A stretch of DNA of 31,903 nucleotides, taken from contig CAKQEI010000027.1 in the NCBI GenBank assembly GCA_934230115.1, positions 1-31,903 on the forward strand, read 5' to 3'. Under the pieces are notes generated by a model. The model ran no database searches, was not told where the DNA came from, and worked only from the letters and a program-made list of their open reading frames with translations. The DNA comes from an uncultured Prevotella sp. (GTDB taxonomy: Bacteria > Bacteroidota > Bacteroidia > Bacteroidales > Bacteroidaceae). The position numbers and the translations under genes were made by a program. This document shows, piece by piece, positions 25,601-31,903 of the stretch. Every line of letters begins with the position of its first letter. The first letter of the stretch is position 1.

Positions 25601-27265
25601 ATGGACCACCACCAAGTGTGTACACTCACCGGCATGTACAACGCTGAGGGCGAGGGGCATATCGACGCCGACATGACTCTGTCGCGCACTCCGCTCCTGC
25701 TGCTCGACGGTTTTGTGCCCGACCGCATCATCAATTTCCTTGGCTATGCCGAGGGCAACGTCAAGGTTAGGGGCACCCTCTCCCACCCCGATGTCAACGG
25801 CGAGCTCTATTTCGACTCTGCCTACGTGGCAAGCGAGCCTTACGGAGTGATGATGCGACTCTGCGACGACCAGTTGGCTATAAAGAACAGCCGTATGCAG
25901 CTTGAGAACTTCCAGATGTTCGCACGCAACAACAATGCGCTCACTCTCTACGGCTATGTCGACTTTGCCAACTTCGACCAAATGAAGGCCTACATCCGTA
26001 TGCGAGCCGACAACTATCTGCTTATCGACTCCAAGGAGCAGGCACGAAGCGAGGCCTACGGCAAAGCCTATGTCAACTTCCTGGGCCTTGTGGATGGTCC
26101 GCTCGACGCTCTGCGTATGCGGGGCCGACTTGACGTGCTTGGCTCAAGCGACATCACGTATATACTGCGCGACTCGCCTCTCTCTACCGACAACCAGCTC
26201 GACGGACTCGTGAAGTTTGTTAACTTCCGCAAGCCTGAGACTGTGAGTGTGGAGCGTCCGCCTATCAACGGACTCAACATGGACCTCACAGTAAACATCG
26301 ACGACGGAGCACACGCTCTGTGCGCTCTCAACACCGACAAGTCGAACTATGTAGACCTTGTGGGCGGCGGCAATCTGCGAATGCTCTACACAGGCAACGA
26401 TGGTCTGTCGCTCTACGGACGCTACACCATAGCCTCGGGCGAGATGAAATACTCGCTGCCTGTAATTCCGCTCAAGACGTTCAACATTAAGGATGGCAGT
26501 TATGTCGAGTTCTCGGGCGACCCGATGAACCCAAGACTCAACATCACAGCCACAGAGGAGAACAAAACCACCGTGTCTACCGACGGAGGATCGGGCAGAA
26601 GCGTAATGTTTGAGTGTGGTGTGGAGATTACGAAGACGCTGCAAGACATGGGTCTGCAGTTCATCATCGACGCCCCCGACGACCAGCAGATGCACAACGA
26701 ACTTATGACTGAGTCGGCTGAGAACCGCGGCAAGATAGCCGTGACCATGCTCACTACGAGCATGTACATCACCGACAATAACCTCTCGTCGCTTTCGGCT
26801 GGCAACATCCTGAGCACATTCCTCAGTTCGGAGATTAACAAGATTTCGGGCAACGCCTTGCGCACGGTCGACCTATCCTTTGGTATGGAGAACACCACCA
26901 TTGGCTCGGGACAGATGCACACCGACTATTCGTTCAAGTTCTCAAAGCGATTGTGGAACAACCGCCTGCGCATTGTCATAGGAGGCAAGGTGTCGAGCGG
27001 TGCCGAAGTGGAAAACCAGGACGACACGTTCTTCGACAACGTCACACTGGAGTACCGACTGTCGCAAAACTCCAACAAGTATCTCAAGTTCTTCTACAAC
27101 CGCGACTCCTACGACTGGCTCGAAGGCTACGTGGAACAGTTTGGCGGCGGCTTCCTCTGGCGCAAGAAACTGCAGCACTTCAAGGAACTGTTCATATTCA
27201 AGAAGGAAAAGAAGGAGAACAACTTCTTCACAGTACCGAACGACTCTATAGGTAAGAAACAATAA
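22631..27265 (+). CDS. tamB: TamB-family translocation/assembly protein
   Basis: A 1544-residue envelope protein. A basic N-terminus and one transmembrane helix (about 8-30, ILAAIVATPIIIVTLLAVLLYIP) anchor it in the inner membrane. The remainder is a long periplasmic beta-rich region of the AsmA/TamB type, ending in a C-terminal TamB (DUF490) domain from about residue 1150 (GRYTIASGEMKYSLPVIPLKTFNI, then GDPMNPRLNITATEENKT). Such proteins form hydrophobic grooves spanning the periplasm and serve in outer-membrane protein insertion or phospholipid transfer. The length is typical of Bacteroidota TamB. The downstream tamL gene supplies the Omp85-type partner. A 49-bp gap holding a perfect hairpin separates the two genes. 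The function is inferred from family and pairing. Confidence 0.93.
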   Translation: MKPVHKKTLKILAAIVATPIIIVTLLAVLLYIPPVQNWAVGRVTAYVSESTGMSVDIKRVHLSFPLKLSINGFRATQPNDSLRGVTDTIADARLLSVSVRLMPLIHKNIVVDRLDFRDVKMNTAQFIPSARVKGSVGKLTLRSRSINLATESVTLDKALIDNAKLDVALSDTVPEDTTQTPNYWKINLGKLDIKKSAVTLHMPGDTLCIKAGMGALSAEHGRFDLFKNSYNIGSLDWREGSLNYDNRYEKPQSQGLDFNHIALSGIAMHIDSLRYSSEALALHLKECAMSEKSGLSVKQFTTHVNLDSTHIQLPDLSLRTALSAITARIDMDLSTFADRNPGKMKVYAKGYVVKSDFAPLLAFLPKPMLRSLPNTPITLSADIKGNMQAMRIADISVTYPTVLTFKANGTAQNLNNTNRLRADIRAEAHTYNLNFVKTLLPKSAAKSFNIPMGMSLRANIHADGPRYVAQFKASQGGGYVGGNVAFDSRRLAYNTRLTVNKLNLKNFMPSMPLRPFTGTLTAQGAGFDFLSPRTRLNANGEVTEFAYNNYDLSDIKLTAEVKDGVGHASLCSHTPLIDGSINLNALMSNRKIDARLICDLVNADFMRMGITKRPLNTSFKANVLLLSDAKSSHKVEGTVGNIVIRDSANAYRPENISIDMFTRRDSTHAALRSGDFALHLDGAGSIEHIMNRITEVNNELAKQRNERYIDQLRLRERFPEMFLFVSAGKNNVFSRMMKRFGYDFHNAFVDLEASPHNGLNGKVSLDSLVAAGVQLDTIRLAFKSDSTKTDFEGQVRNNRYNPQFVFNAKIRGAFTQSSLYMGTQVFDNRERLGIALGLKADMEPGGVRLKLGGIDPVLGYKKFKVNKDNYIFFAENQRISADMRLLANDGMGVQIYSNDSTEAHQDLSVSLAKFDLQKVMSIVPYAPKLAGLLNGDFHWMVSEEGDMSVSSSLSIDKMAYEGCPIGNIASEFVYMPKDKGMEHYVDGTLTMDHHQVCTLTGMYNAEGEGHIDADMTLSRTPLLLLDGFVPDRIINFLGYAEGNVKVRGTLSHPDVNGELYFDSAYVASEPYGVMMRLCDDQLAIKNSRMQLENFQMFARNNNALTLYGYVDFANFDQMKAYIRMRADNYLLIDSKEQARSEAYGKAYVNFLGLVDGPLDALRMRGRLDVLGSSDITYILRDSPLSTDNQLDGLVKFVNFRKPETVSVERPPINGLNMDLTVNIDDGAHALCALNTDKSNYVDLVGGGNLRMLYTGNDGLSLYGRYTIASGEMKYSLPVIPLKTFNIKDGSYVEFSGDPMNPRLNITATEENKTTVSTDGGSGRSVMFECGVEITKTLQDMGLQFIIDAPDDQQMHNELMTESAENRGKIAVTMLTTSMYITDNNLSSLSAGNILSTFLSSEINKISGNALRTVDLSFGMENTTIGSGQMHTDYSFKFSKRLWNNRLRIVIGGKVSSGAEVENQDDTFFDNVTLEYRLSQNSNKYLKFFYNRDSYDWLEGYVEQFGGGFLWRKKLQHFKELFIFKKEKKENNFFTVPNDSIGKKQ

Positions 27266-27293
27266 GCCAAGGAGGAGGCAACTCCTCCTTGGC
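27266..27293 (+). promoter_or_regulatory. Intercistronic 12-bp hairpin with GCAA tetraloop
   Basis: Beginning one base after the tamB stop codon, GCCAAGGAGGAG (27266-27277) pairs perfectly with CTCCTCCTTGGC (27282-27293) around the GNRA tetraloop GCAA. No T-tract follows, so it is unlikely to be an intrinsic terminator. A role in mRNA processing, 3'-end protection or stoichiometry is plausible. Confidence 0.75.
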
Positions 27294-27314
27294 CTCATAA
27301 TCAACACATCGTCT

Positions 27315-29612
27315 ATGAAACATCTTATATATATAATAATGTGTAGCCTTGCCCTCGTCGCCTGCTCAACCACCTCCACCGTGCCCGACGACGACAAGCT
27401 CTACACGGGTATGCGCTCCACAAAATACGAGAATGTGGAGAAGGACGACCACTTCTACGCCGTCCAGGAGGAACTTGAAGAGGCTTTGGGCACGGCACCC
27501 AACAATTCCATCTTCGGAAGTGCCTACTACCGATGGCCGTGGCCACCGTTCCGACTGTGGATTCACAATGCTTTTGCCAAGTCCGACGACGGCATAGGCA
27601 AGTGGATAGGCAAGACTTTCGGCAAGCGACCCGTGCTGCTGAGCAGCGTCAACCCACTGCTCCACACACAGGTGGCAAGCGAACTGTTGCGCGCACGAGG
27701 CTACTTCGGAGGATATGTAGGCTACGACATCATAAGCAAACCCAACTCCAAGAAGGCGAAGGTGGAATATCATGTCAACTTTGGCGAGCTGCACACCATC
27801 GACACCCTCACCTACAACAACTTTCCACCTGCTGCCATGCAGCTCATCGACTCTACAAGAGTCGAGGCAAAGGTGAAGCCGGGCGACCCATTCGACGTAA
27901 CAACACTCGAAGCCGAACGCACACGAGTGTCCAACCTCTTGCGCAACAACGGTTTCTTCTACTATCAGCCGAGCTACGCCACTTATCTTGCCGACACCAT
28001 TGCCACAGCGGGCAAGGCGCAGATGCGACTGCAATATGCCGACTCACTGCCCGAGCGCGTGGGACAGAAGTGGTATGTGGGAAGAGTGAGACTCGAACTG
28101 CGCAAGTCGGCCACCGAAGTGTTGCGCGACTCCACCGTGCGTCGCCGCTACACCATATTATATAATGGCAGACGACAACCCATAAGAACCAGCGTGGTGA
28201 CACGCGACCTTAGTCTGCGACCCGGCAAACTCTACAGCTACGCTGACTACACGCGCTCTATCAACACGCTCAACGGCAAGGGGCTCTTCTCGCGAGTAGA
28301 CCTGAGCTTTGCCCCGCACAGCTCAGCCTCAACATGCGACACTCTCGACATGACCCTCGGATGCGTGTTCGACAAGCCCTACAACGTGTCGCTCGAAGCC
28401 AACCTCGTGGGCAAGACTACGGGAAGAGTGGGCCCGGGCATCACACTCGGATTCTCCAAGAACAACGCTTTCCGCGGCGGCGAGAAACTCTCCATCAACC
28501 TCAAAGGCTCGTATGAATGGCAGACAGGACACCAGGCCGACGGCACAAGCTCCAAATTCAACTCCTATGAATACGGTACCGACGTGTCGCTCGAACTGCC
28601 ACGCCTGTTCCTTGTGCCACGCAAATTCATGCGACGTCGCCACCCTTACACATTGCCCACCACACTCATCAAGGCTTCGAGCGACGTGCTCAACCGCTCG
28701 GGATTCTTCAAGCGACACATCGTGTCGGGCGAACTCACCTACACATTACACCCTAAGGCCAACGTGCAGCACACATTCTCGCCGCTCATCCTGCAATACG
28801 AGTACATGCAGCACAAGACCGAGGCGTTCAATGAGATTCTGCAACAAAGCCCCTACCTGCTCATAAGCATGGCCGACCAGTTTGTGCCGAAGATGCGATA
28901 CACCTTCACCTACCAGTCGCCATCGTCCTACCGCAACCCCATCTATCTGCAAGTGGCGGCAAGCGAGGCAGCCAACATCCTCTCGCTCGGCTATATGGCG
29001 TTTGGCGAGAAATGGAGCGAGAAGGGCAAGACAATGTTCAAGAATCCATATGCACAGTTCCTTAAGGTGGAAGCCGATTTCCGCAAGACGTGGCAAGTGG
29101 CCGAGCACGACCAGCTCGTGGGACACATCAGCGCAGGAGTGGTATGGTCCTACGGCAATGCCGAAAGCTCTCCCTACAGCGAGCAGTTCTACGTGGGCGG
29201 TGCCAACAGCATACGAGCCTTCAACGTGCGAAGCATTGGTCCGGGCAGCTACTACACCAACCAGTCGCGCCTATCCTATATGGACCAGACGGGCGACATC
29301 AAGCTGCAAGCCAACCTTGAATACCGTCCGCGCCTGTTCGGCAACCTATACGGAGCCTTGTTTCTCGACGCAGGCAACGTGTGGGCAATGCACGACGACG
29401 GCTACCGCTCCGGCTCAAAGCTCAAGCCCCAAAACCTGCTCAAGGAAATGGCTCTCGGCACAGGCATAGGCATACGCTACGACATGGACTTCTTTGTGTT
29501 GCGTCTCGACTGGGGCGTGGGACTGCACGTGCCCTACAAGAGTGGATTCTACAACTTCGACCACTTCAAGGACTCGCAGAGCCTGCATTTCGCAATAGGC
29601 TACCCATTCTAA
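27315..29612 (+). CDS. tamL: TamA-like outer-membrane lipoprotein (TamL), Omp85 superfamily
   Basis: A 765-residue outer-membrane protein. The N-terminus MKHLIYIIMCSLALVAC is a lipoprotein signal with lipobox LVAC and Cys17, as in the lipid-modified TamA homologues of Bacteroidota called TamL. POTRA-like segments occupy roughly 120-330 (RGYFGGYVGYDIISKP; KPGDPFDVTTLEAERTRVSNLLRNNGFF; LRPGKLYSYADYTRSINTLNGKGLF). The C-terminal half is a 16-strand-type Omp85 barrel with YVGGANSIRAFNVRSIGPGSYY, a version of the conserved (V/I)RG(F/Y)-loop in which Gly is replaced (IRAF). It ends in an aromatic terminal strand, HFAIGYPF. It is co-oriented with tamB and should work with it in envelope assembly. 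Confidence 0.93.
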   Translation: MKHLIYIIMCSLALVACSTTSTVPDDDKLYTGMRSTKYENVEKDDHFYAVQEELEEALGTAPNNSIFGSAYYRWPWPPFRLWIHNAFAKSDDGIGKWIGKTFGKRPVLLSSVNPLLHTQVASELLRARGYFGGYVGYDIISKPNSKKAKVEYHVNFGELHTIDTLTYNNFPPAAMQLIDSTRVEAKVKPGDPFDVTTLEAERTRVSNLLRNNGFFYYQPSYATYLADTIATAGKAQMRLQYADSLPERVGQKWYVGRVRLELRKSATEVLRDSTVRRRYTILYNGRRQPIRTSVVTRDLSLRPGKLYSYADYTRSINTLNGKGLFSRVDLSFAPHSSASTCDTLDMTLGCVFDKPYNVSLEANLVGKTTGRVGPGITLGFSKNNAFRGGEKLSINLKGSYEWQTGHQADGTSSKFNSYEYGTDVSLELPRLFLVPRKFMRRRHPYTLPTTLIKASSDVLNRSGFFKRHIVSGELTYTLHPKANVQHTFSPLILQYEYMQHKTEAFNEILQQSPYLLISMADQFVPKMRYTFTYQSPSSYRNPIYLQVAASEAANILSLGYMAFGEKWSEKGKTMFKNPYAQFLKVEADFRKTWQVAEHDQLVGHISAGVVWSYGNAESSPYSEQFYVGGANSIRAFNVRSIGPGSYYTNQSRLSYMDQTGDIKLQANLEYRPRLFGNLYGALFLDAGNVWAMHDDGYRSGSKLKPQNLLKEMALGTGIGIRYDMDFFVLRLDWGVGLHVPYKSGFYNFDHFKDSQSLHFAIGYPF

Positions 29613-29654
29613 GCGAAAATAGCCCTTTTAGAAATAATAGTTGTCCAAAACTTT

Positions 29655-29683
29655 TTGTATCTCACAGTAATTTGTTACTTTTG
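29655..29683 (+). promoter_or_regulatory. Promoter of the nucleotidyltransferase gene
   Basis: TTG at 29655-29657 and TACTTTTG at 29676-29683 are 18 bp apart, a good Bacteroidota match. The leader to the start codon at 29759 is about 70 nt and AT-rich. Confidence 0.7.
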
Positions 29684-29758
29684 TAATTGATATAGATTAA
29701 ACACATATACAAACAATGCAGAATTGTTTACATAAATAACATAATAATAGTAAAGATT

Positions 29759-30673
29759 ATGAAACCTACACTTTTCCTCCTCGCTGCTGGTATGGGAAGC
29801 CGCTACGGTGGCTTGAAGCAGCTCGACGAACTCGGTCCTCACGGTGAAACCATCATGGACTACTCTATCTACGATGCTATCAATGCTGGCTTCGGCAAGC
29901 TCGTGTTCGTTATCCGCAAGGATTTCGAGGAAGACTTCCGCCGCATCGTGCTTTCAAAATATGAGGGTCACATCCCTTGCGAACTCGTGTTCCAGTCGCT
30001 CGACGCTCTGCCAGAGGGCTTCACATGTCCAGAAGGTCGCACTAAGCCTTGGGGCACTAACCACGCATTGATGATGGGTGAAAGCGTAATCAATGAGCCA
30101 TTCGCCGTGCTCAACTGCGACGACTTCTACGACCGCGACGCCTTCAAGGTGCTTGGCAAGTGGCTTAGCGAACTGCCCGAAGGCTCTACTGGCAAGTATG
30201 CTATGGTAGGCTTCCGCGTAGGCAACACTCTCTCCGACAGCGGTACTGTTAGCCGTGGCATATGCGAGAACGACGAGAACCACCACCTCACATCTGTAGT
30301 TGAGCGCACAAAGATTCAGCGTTTCGACGGTGTTGTTAAGTATCTTGCCGACGATGGTGAGACATGGGTAGCCATCCCCGACACAACTCCTGTATCTATG
30401 AACTTCTGGGGCTTCACTCCCGACTACTTCAAGCACAGCAACGAGTTCTTCAAGCAGTTCCTTTCTGACCCGAAGAACATGGAGAACCCGAAGAGCGAAT
30501 TCTTCATCCCATTGATGGTAGACAAGCTCATCCACGACGGCACAGCCACTTGCGAGGTGCTCGACACCACATCTAAGTGGTTCGGCGTTACTTATCCAGA
30601 GGATCGTCCGGGCGTTGTTGAGAAGTTCCAGAAACTCGCCGACGAGGGTGTATATCCTGAGAAGATGTTCTAA
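29759..30673 (+). CDS. Sugar-nucleotidyltransferase family protein
   Basis: A 304-residue cytoplasmic protein with the GlmU/RmlA-type nucleotidyltransferase fold. The N-terminal nucleotide-binding loop is LLAAGMGSRYGGLKQLDELG (residues 7-26), a variant of the LAAGxGxR...K motif. The acidic metal-binding NCDDFYDRDAF lies at about 119-129. The protein would transfer a nucleoside monophosphate from an NTP to a sugar phosphate or similar acceptor; the substrate is not readable. Proteins of this shape are common single genes in Bacteroidota. It has its own promoter and terminator and so forms a single transcription unit just upstream of the sugar transferase gene. A role in activated-sugar supply for surface glycans is possible. 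Confidence 0.82.
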   Translation: MKPTLFLLAAGMGSRYGGLKQLDELGPHGETIMDYSIYDAINAGFGKLVFVIRKDFEEDFRRIVLSKYEGHIPCELVFQSLDALPEGFTCPEGRTKPWGTNHALMMGESVINEPFAVLNCDDFYDRDAFKVLGKWLSELPEGSTGKYAMVGFRVGNTLSDSGTVSRGICENDENHHLTSVVERTKIQRFDGVVKYLADDGETWVAIPDTTPVSMNFWGFTPDYFKHSNEFFKQFLSDPKNMENPKSEFFIPLMVDKLIHDGTATCEVLDTTSKWFGVTYPEDRPGVVEKFQKLADEGVYPEKMF

Positions 30674-30710
30674 AAGTGTCAACAACACGATTCATCGATA
30701 TATTTCAAAA

Positions 30711-30744
30711 AAAGAGATTGTCTACACAGACAATCTCTTTTTTT
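30711..30744 (+). terminator. Terminator of the nucleotidyltransferase gene
   Basis: A 13-bp perfect stem pairs AAAGAGATTGTCT (30711-30723) with 30728-30740, loop ACAC, running into T residues to 30744. Preceding A residues make it nearly symmetric, so it could also stop transcription from the other strand. Confidence 0.93.
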
Positions 30745-30870
30745 CTAACGGTTGACACTGAAAAATTAGTACTTTTATACAATTTAAATCCATTTTCTGC
30801 GTTATAGATAATAAATGTTATAATATTTAAGCAGATACTGGATTTTGCCAGTCCGACGAAAAAGACAGAA

Positions 30871-31449
30871 ATGAAGAGAATTTTTGATTTTATATTTTCC
30901 GCTATATGCCTGGTGGTGTTCGCCCCTCTGTTCGCTATATGTTATGTGGCGATAAGACTGGAGGACGGACTTCCTGTCATCTACCGTCAGGAGCGCATCG
31001 GACTGCATGGTAAGCCCTTCTATATATATAAGTTCCGCAGCATGACCCACGACGCCGAGAAGGATGGTCCACAACTGCTGCTCGACGGAGCGTTGAGCGA
31101 CCCGCGACTCACCAAGACGGGCAAATGGATGCGTGCCCATCACCTCGACGAATTGCCACAGTTGTGGAATGTGCTCAAGGGCGACATGGCTTTCATTGGC
31201 TACCGTCCCGAACGCAAATTCTATATCGACCAGATTATGGAGCACAATCCGCGCTATGCCGAACTCTATGCCATTCGCCCCGGAGTTACTTCCTATGCCA
31301 CTCTGCACAACGGCTACACCGACACCATGGAAAAGATGTTGCGCCGCCTCGACTACGACCTCTACTATCTGGAGCACCAGAGTCTGTGGACCGACATCAA
31401 GATTCTCTTCACCACATTCTTACACATCATCTTCGGAAAGAAATTCTGA
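30871..31449 (+). CDS. Bacterial sugar transferase (undecaprenyl-phosphate glycosyl-1-phosphate transferase, short form)
   Basis: A 192-residue monotopic membrane enzyme resembling PglC and the catalytic half of WcaJ/WbaP. These enzymes move a sugar phosphate from a UDP-sugar to undecaprenyl phosphate to start glycan assembly. The N-terminal re-entrant helix is DFIFSAICLVVFAPLFAICYVAI, where PglC-type proteins have a helix-break-helix. It is followed by YRQERIGLHGKPFYIYKFRSM with the conserved arginines. DELPQLWNVLKGDMAFIGYRPE (about 92-113) is the family signature, preceded by the HHLDE acidic residues. Length is normal for the short form. Identity of the sugar is unknown. No glycosyltransferase or polymerase genes adjoin it within the window. 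A TACTTTTA stretch at 30770 is a weak promoter candidate. Confidence 0.9.
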   Translation: MKRIFDFIFSAICLVVFAPLFAICYVAIRLEDGLPVIYRQERIGLHGKPFYIYKFRSMTHDAEKDGPQLLLDGALSDPRLTKTGKWMRAHHLDELPQLWNVLKGDMAFIGYRPERKFYIDQIMEHNPRYAELYAIRPGVTSYATLHNGYTDTMEKMLRRLDYDLYYLEHQSLWTDIKILFTTFLHIIFGKKF

Positions 31450-31470
31450 AGCTAAAAAAGTAATACTAAT

Positions 31471-31596
31471 ATACTTGACAAAGTAATATATATTACTTGG
31501 CCATTTATATTGATATACTTTGCCTTTTATATCAATATACTTTACAAAGTATGTCAATATACTTTGCCAAGTATGTTTAGATACTTTGCCAAGTAT
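31471..31596. repeat. Cluster of ATACTT-type palindromes between convergent genes
   Basis: Successive dyads are ATACTTGACAAAGTAA (31471-31486), the perfect 18-bp palindrome AAGTAATATATATTACTT (31481-31498), TTGATATA with TATATCAA (31510-31517, 31528-31535), ATACTTTACAAAGTAT (31537-31552), and two identical copies of ATACTTTGCCAAGTAT (31559-31574, 31581-31596) 22 bp apart. The cluster fills the gap between the sugar transferase gene and the convergent DUF4143 gene and may act as weak bidirectional terminators or binding sites. Confidence 0.85.
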
Positions 31597-31645
31597 GTAA
31601 AGACTACAAGACAAAGATAATATTTCTTATTCAGATATAACACTT

Positions 31646-31903
31646 TTAATTTTTATTTTCAAGTAGAAAAGCCATATATAGCGGGATTATTATTGTTTGC
31701 GGAGCGGTACCCACATTCACATCTCCCAATTTGATAGCTTGCGACACATGATATTTTTCAGGATGTGCAAGGATTGTCTTGGTACTCTTAATGTTTCCAT
31801 TACTCGCCTTCACCTCTACCAATGTGCACTCACCATTATATCTTGTAACAAAATCTATCTCCAATCCCGAATCCTTACGAAAATAATAGAGTTTGCGATT
31901 CAT
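31646..31903 (-). CDS. DUF4143-type ATPase, C-terminal fragment
   Basis: The 3' end of a minus-strand gene that continues past the right edge; 85 codons are visible. The sequence LYYFRKDSGLEIDFVTRYNG followed by CTLVEVKASNGN matches the C-terminal DUF4143 domain of the AAA+-plus-DUF4143 proteins abundant in Bacteroidota. The E-ID...VEVKA pattern resembles a PD-(D/E)XK nuclease-like fold. The Met at the extreme edge is probably internal, since full-length members are around 400 residues. Their function is poorly understood. The gene converges on the sugar transferase gene across the palindrome cluster. Confidence 0.8.
   Translation of the reverse strand: MNRKLYYFRKDSGLEIDFVTRYNGECTLVEVKASNGNIKSTKTILAHPEKYHVSQAIKLGDVNVGTAPQTIIIPLYMAFLLENKN

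Overview
The window looks like chromosomal DNA from a member of the Bacteroidales, most likely Prevotella or a close relative. The evidence is Bacteroidota-type promoters (TTG about 19 bp before TAnnTTTG), A-rich start regions without clear Shine-Dalgarno sequences, a TamB/lipoprotein-TamA (TamL) pair, a LytS-like kinase with periplasmic TPRs, a GH95 alpha-L-fucosidase, and a tandem-CBM20 4-alpha-glucanotransferase relative. No phage, plasmid, transposase or CRISPR genes were seen. Genus-level placement is inference.

Layout. 1-5.8 kb, mostly minus strand: the 5' end of an ExbB/TolQ-like gene, a class I aminotransferase, ribBA, an LptF/LptG-family permease and a small START-like protein. 6.0-10.9 kb, plus strand: tRNA-Met(CAU), purB, a RluB-type pseudouridine synthase with a long Gly/Gln/Tyr/Arg repeat extension, and asnS. 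11.1-14.0 kb: a two-component pair, a TPR-containing LytS-like histidine kinase followed by a LytTR response regulator. 13.9-17.8 kb, minus strand: a probable operon reading antiporter, LolD-like ATPase, CvfB-like S1 protein. 18.0-22.1 kb, plus strand: a truncated, probably catalytically dead CBM20-GH77 protein, then a secreted GH95 fucosidase. 22.6-29.6 kb: tamB and tamL, an envelope assembly pair. 29.8-31.4 kb: a nucleotidyltransferase and a small bacterial sugar transferase, suggesting surface-glycan synthesis. The right edge holds the 3' end of a DUF4143-type ATPase gene.

Functional themes are envelope biogenesis (LptF-like, LolD-like, TamB/TamL, sugar transferase), core metabolism and translation, and glycan use. 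The genes are mostly ordinary. The unusual content lies in the intergenic DNA and in protein edges: (i) an array of 41-bp repeats at 22.2-22.5 kb, each unit carrying a 9-bp hairpin, with an alternating A/B unit pattern; (ii) a cluster of ATACTT-type palindromes at 31.5 kb between convergent genes; (iii) a mirror-symmetric TATTAAGACC array at 1.9 kb; (iv) a 17-bp perfect inverted repeat flanking a predicted promoter at 0.3 kb; (v) a nested long hairpin at 9.3 kb; (vi) a GNRA-capped hairpin between tamB and tamL; (vii) the GH77 relative that lacks its catalytic core; and (viii) a repetitive tail on the LolD-like ATPase. No clearly new defence or mobile system was found.
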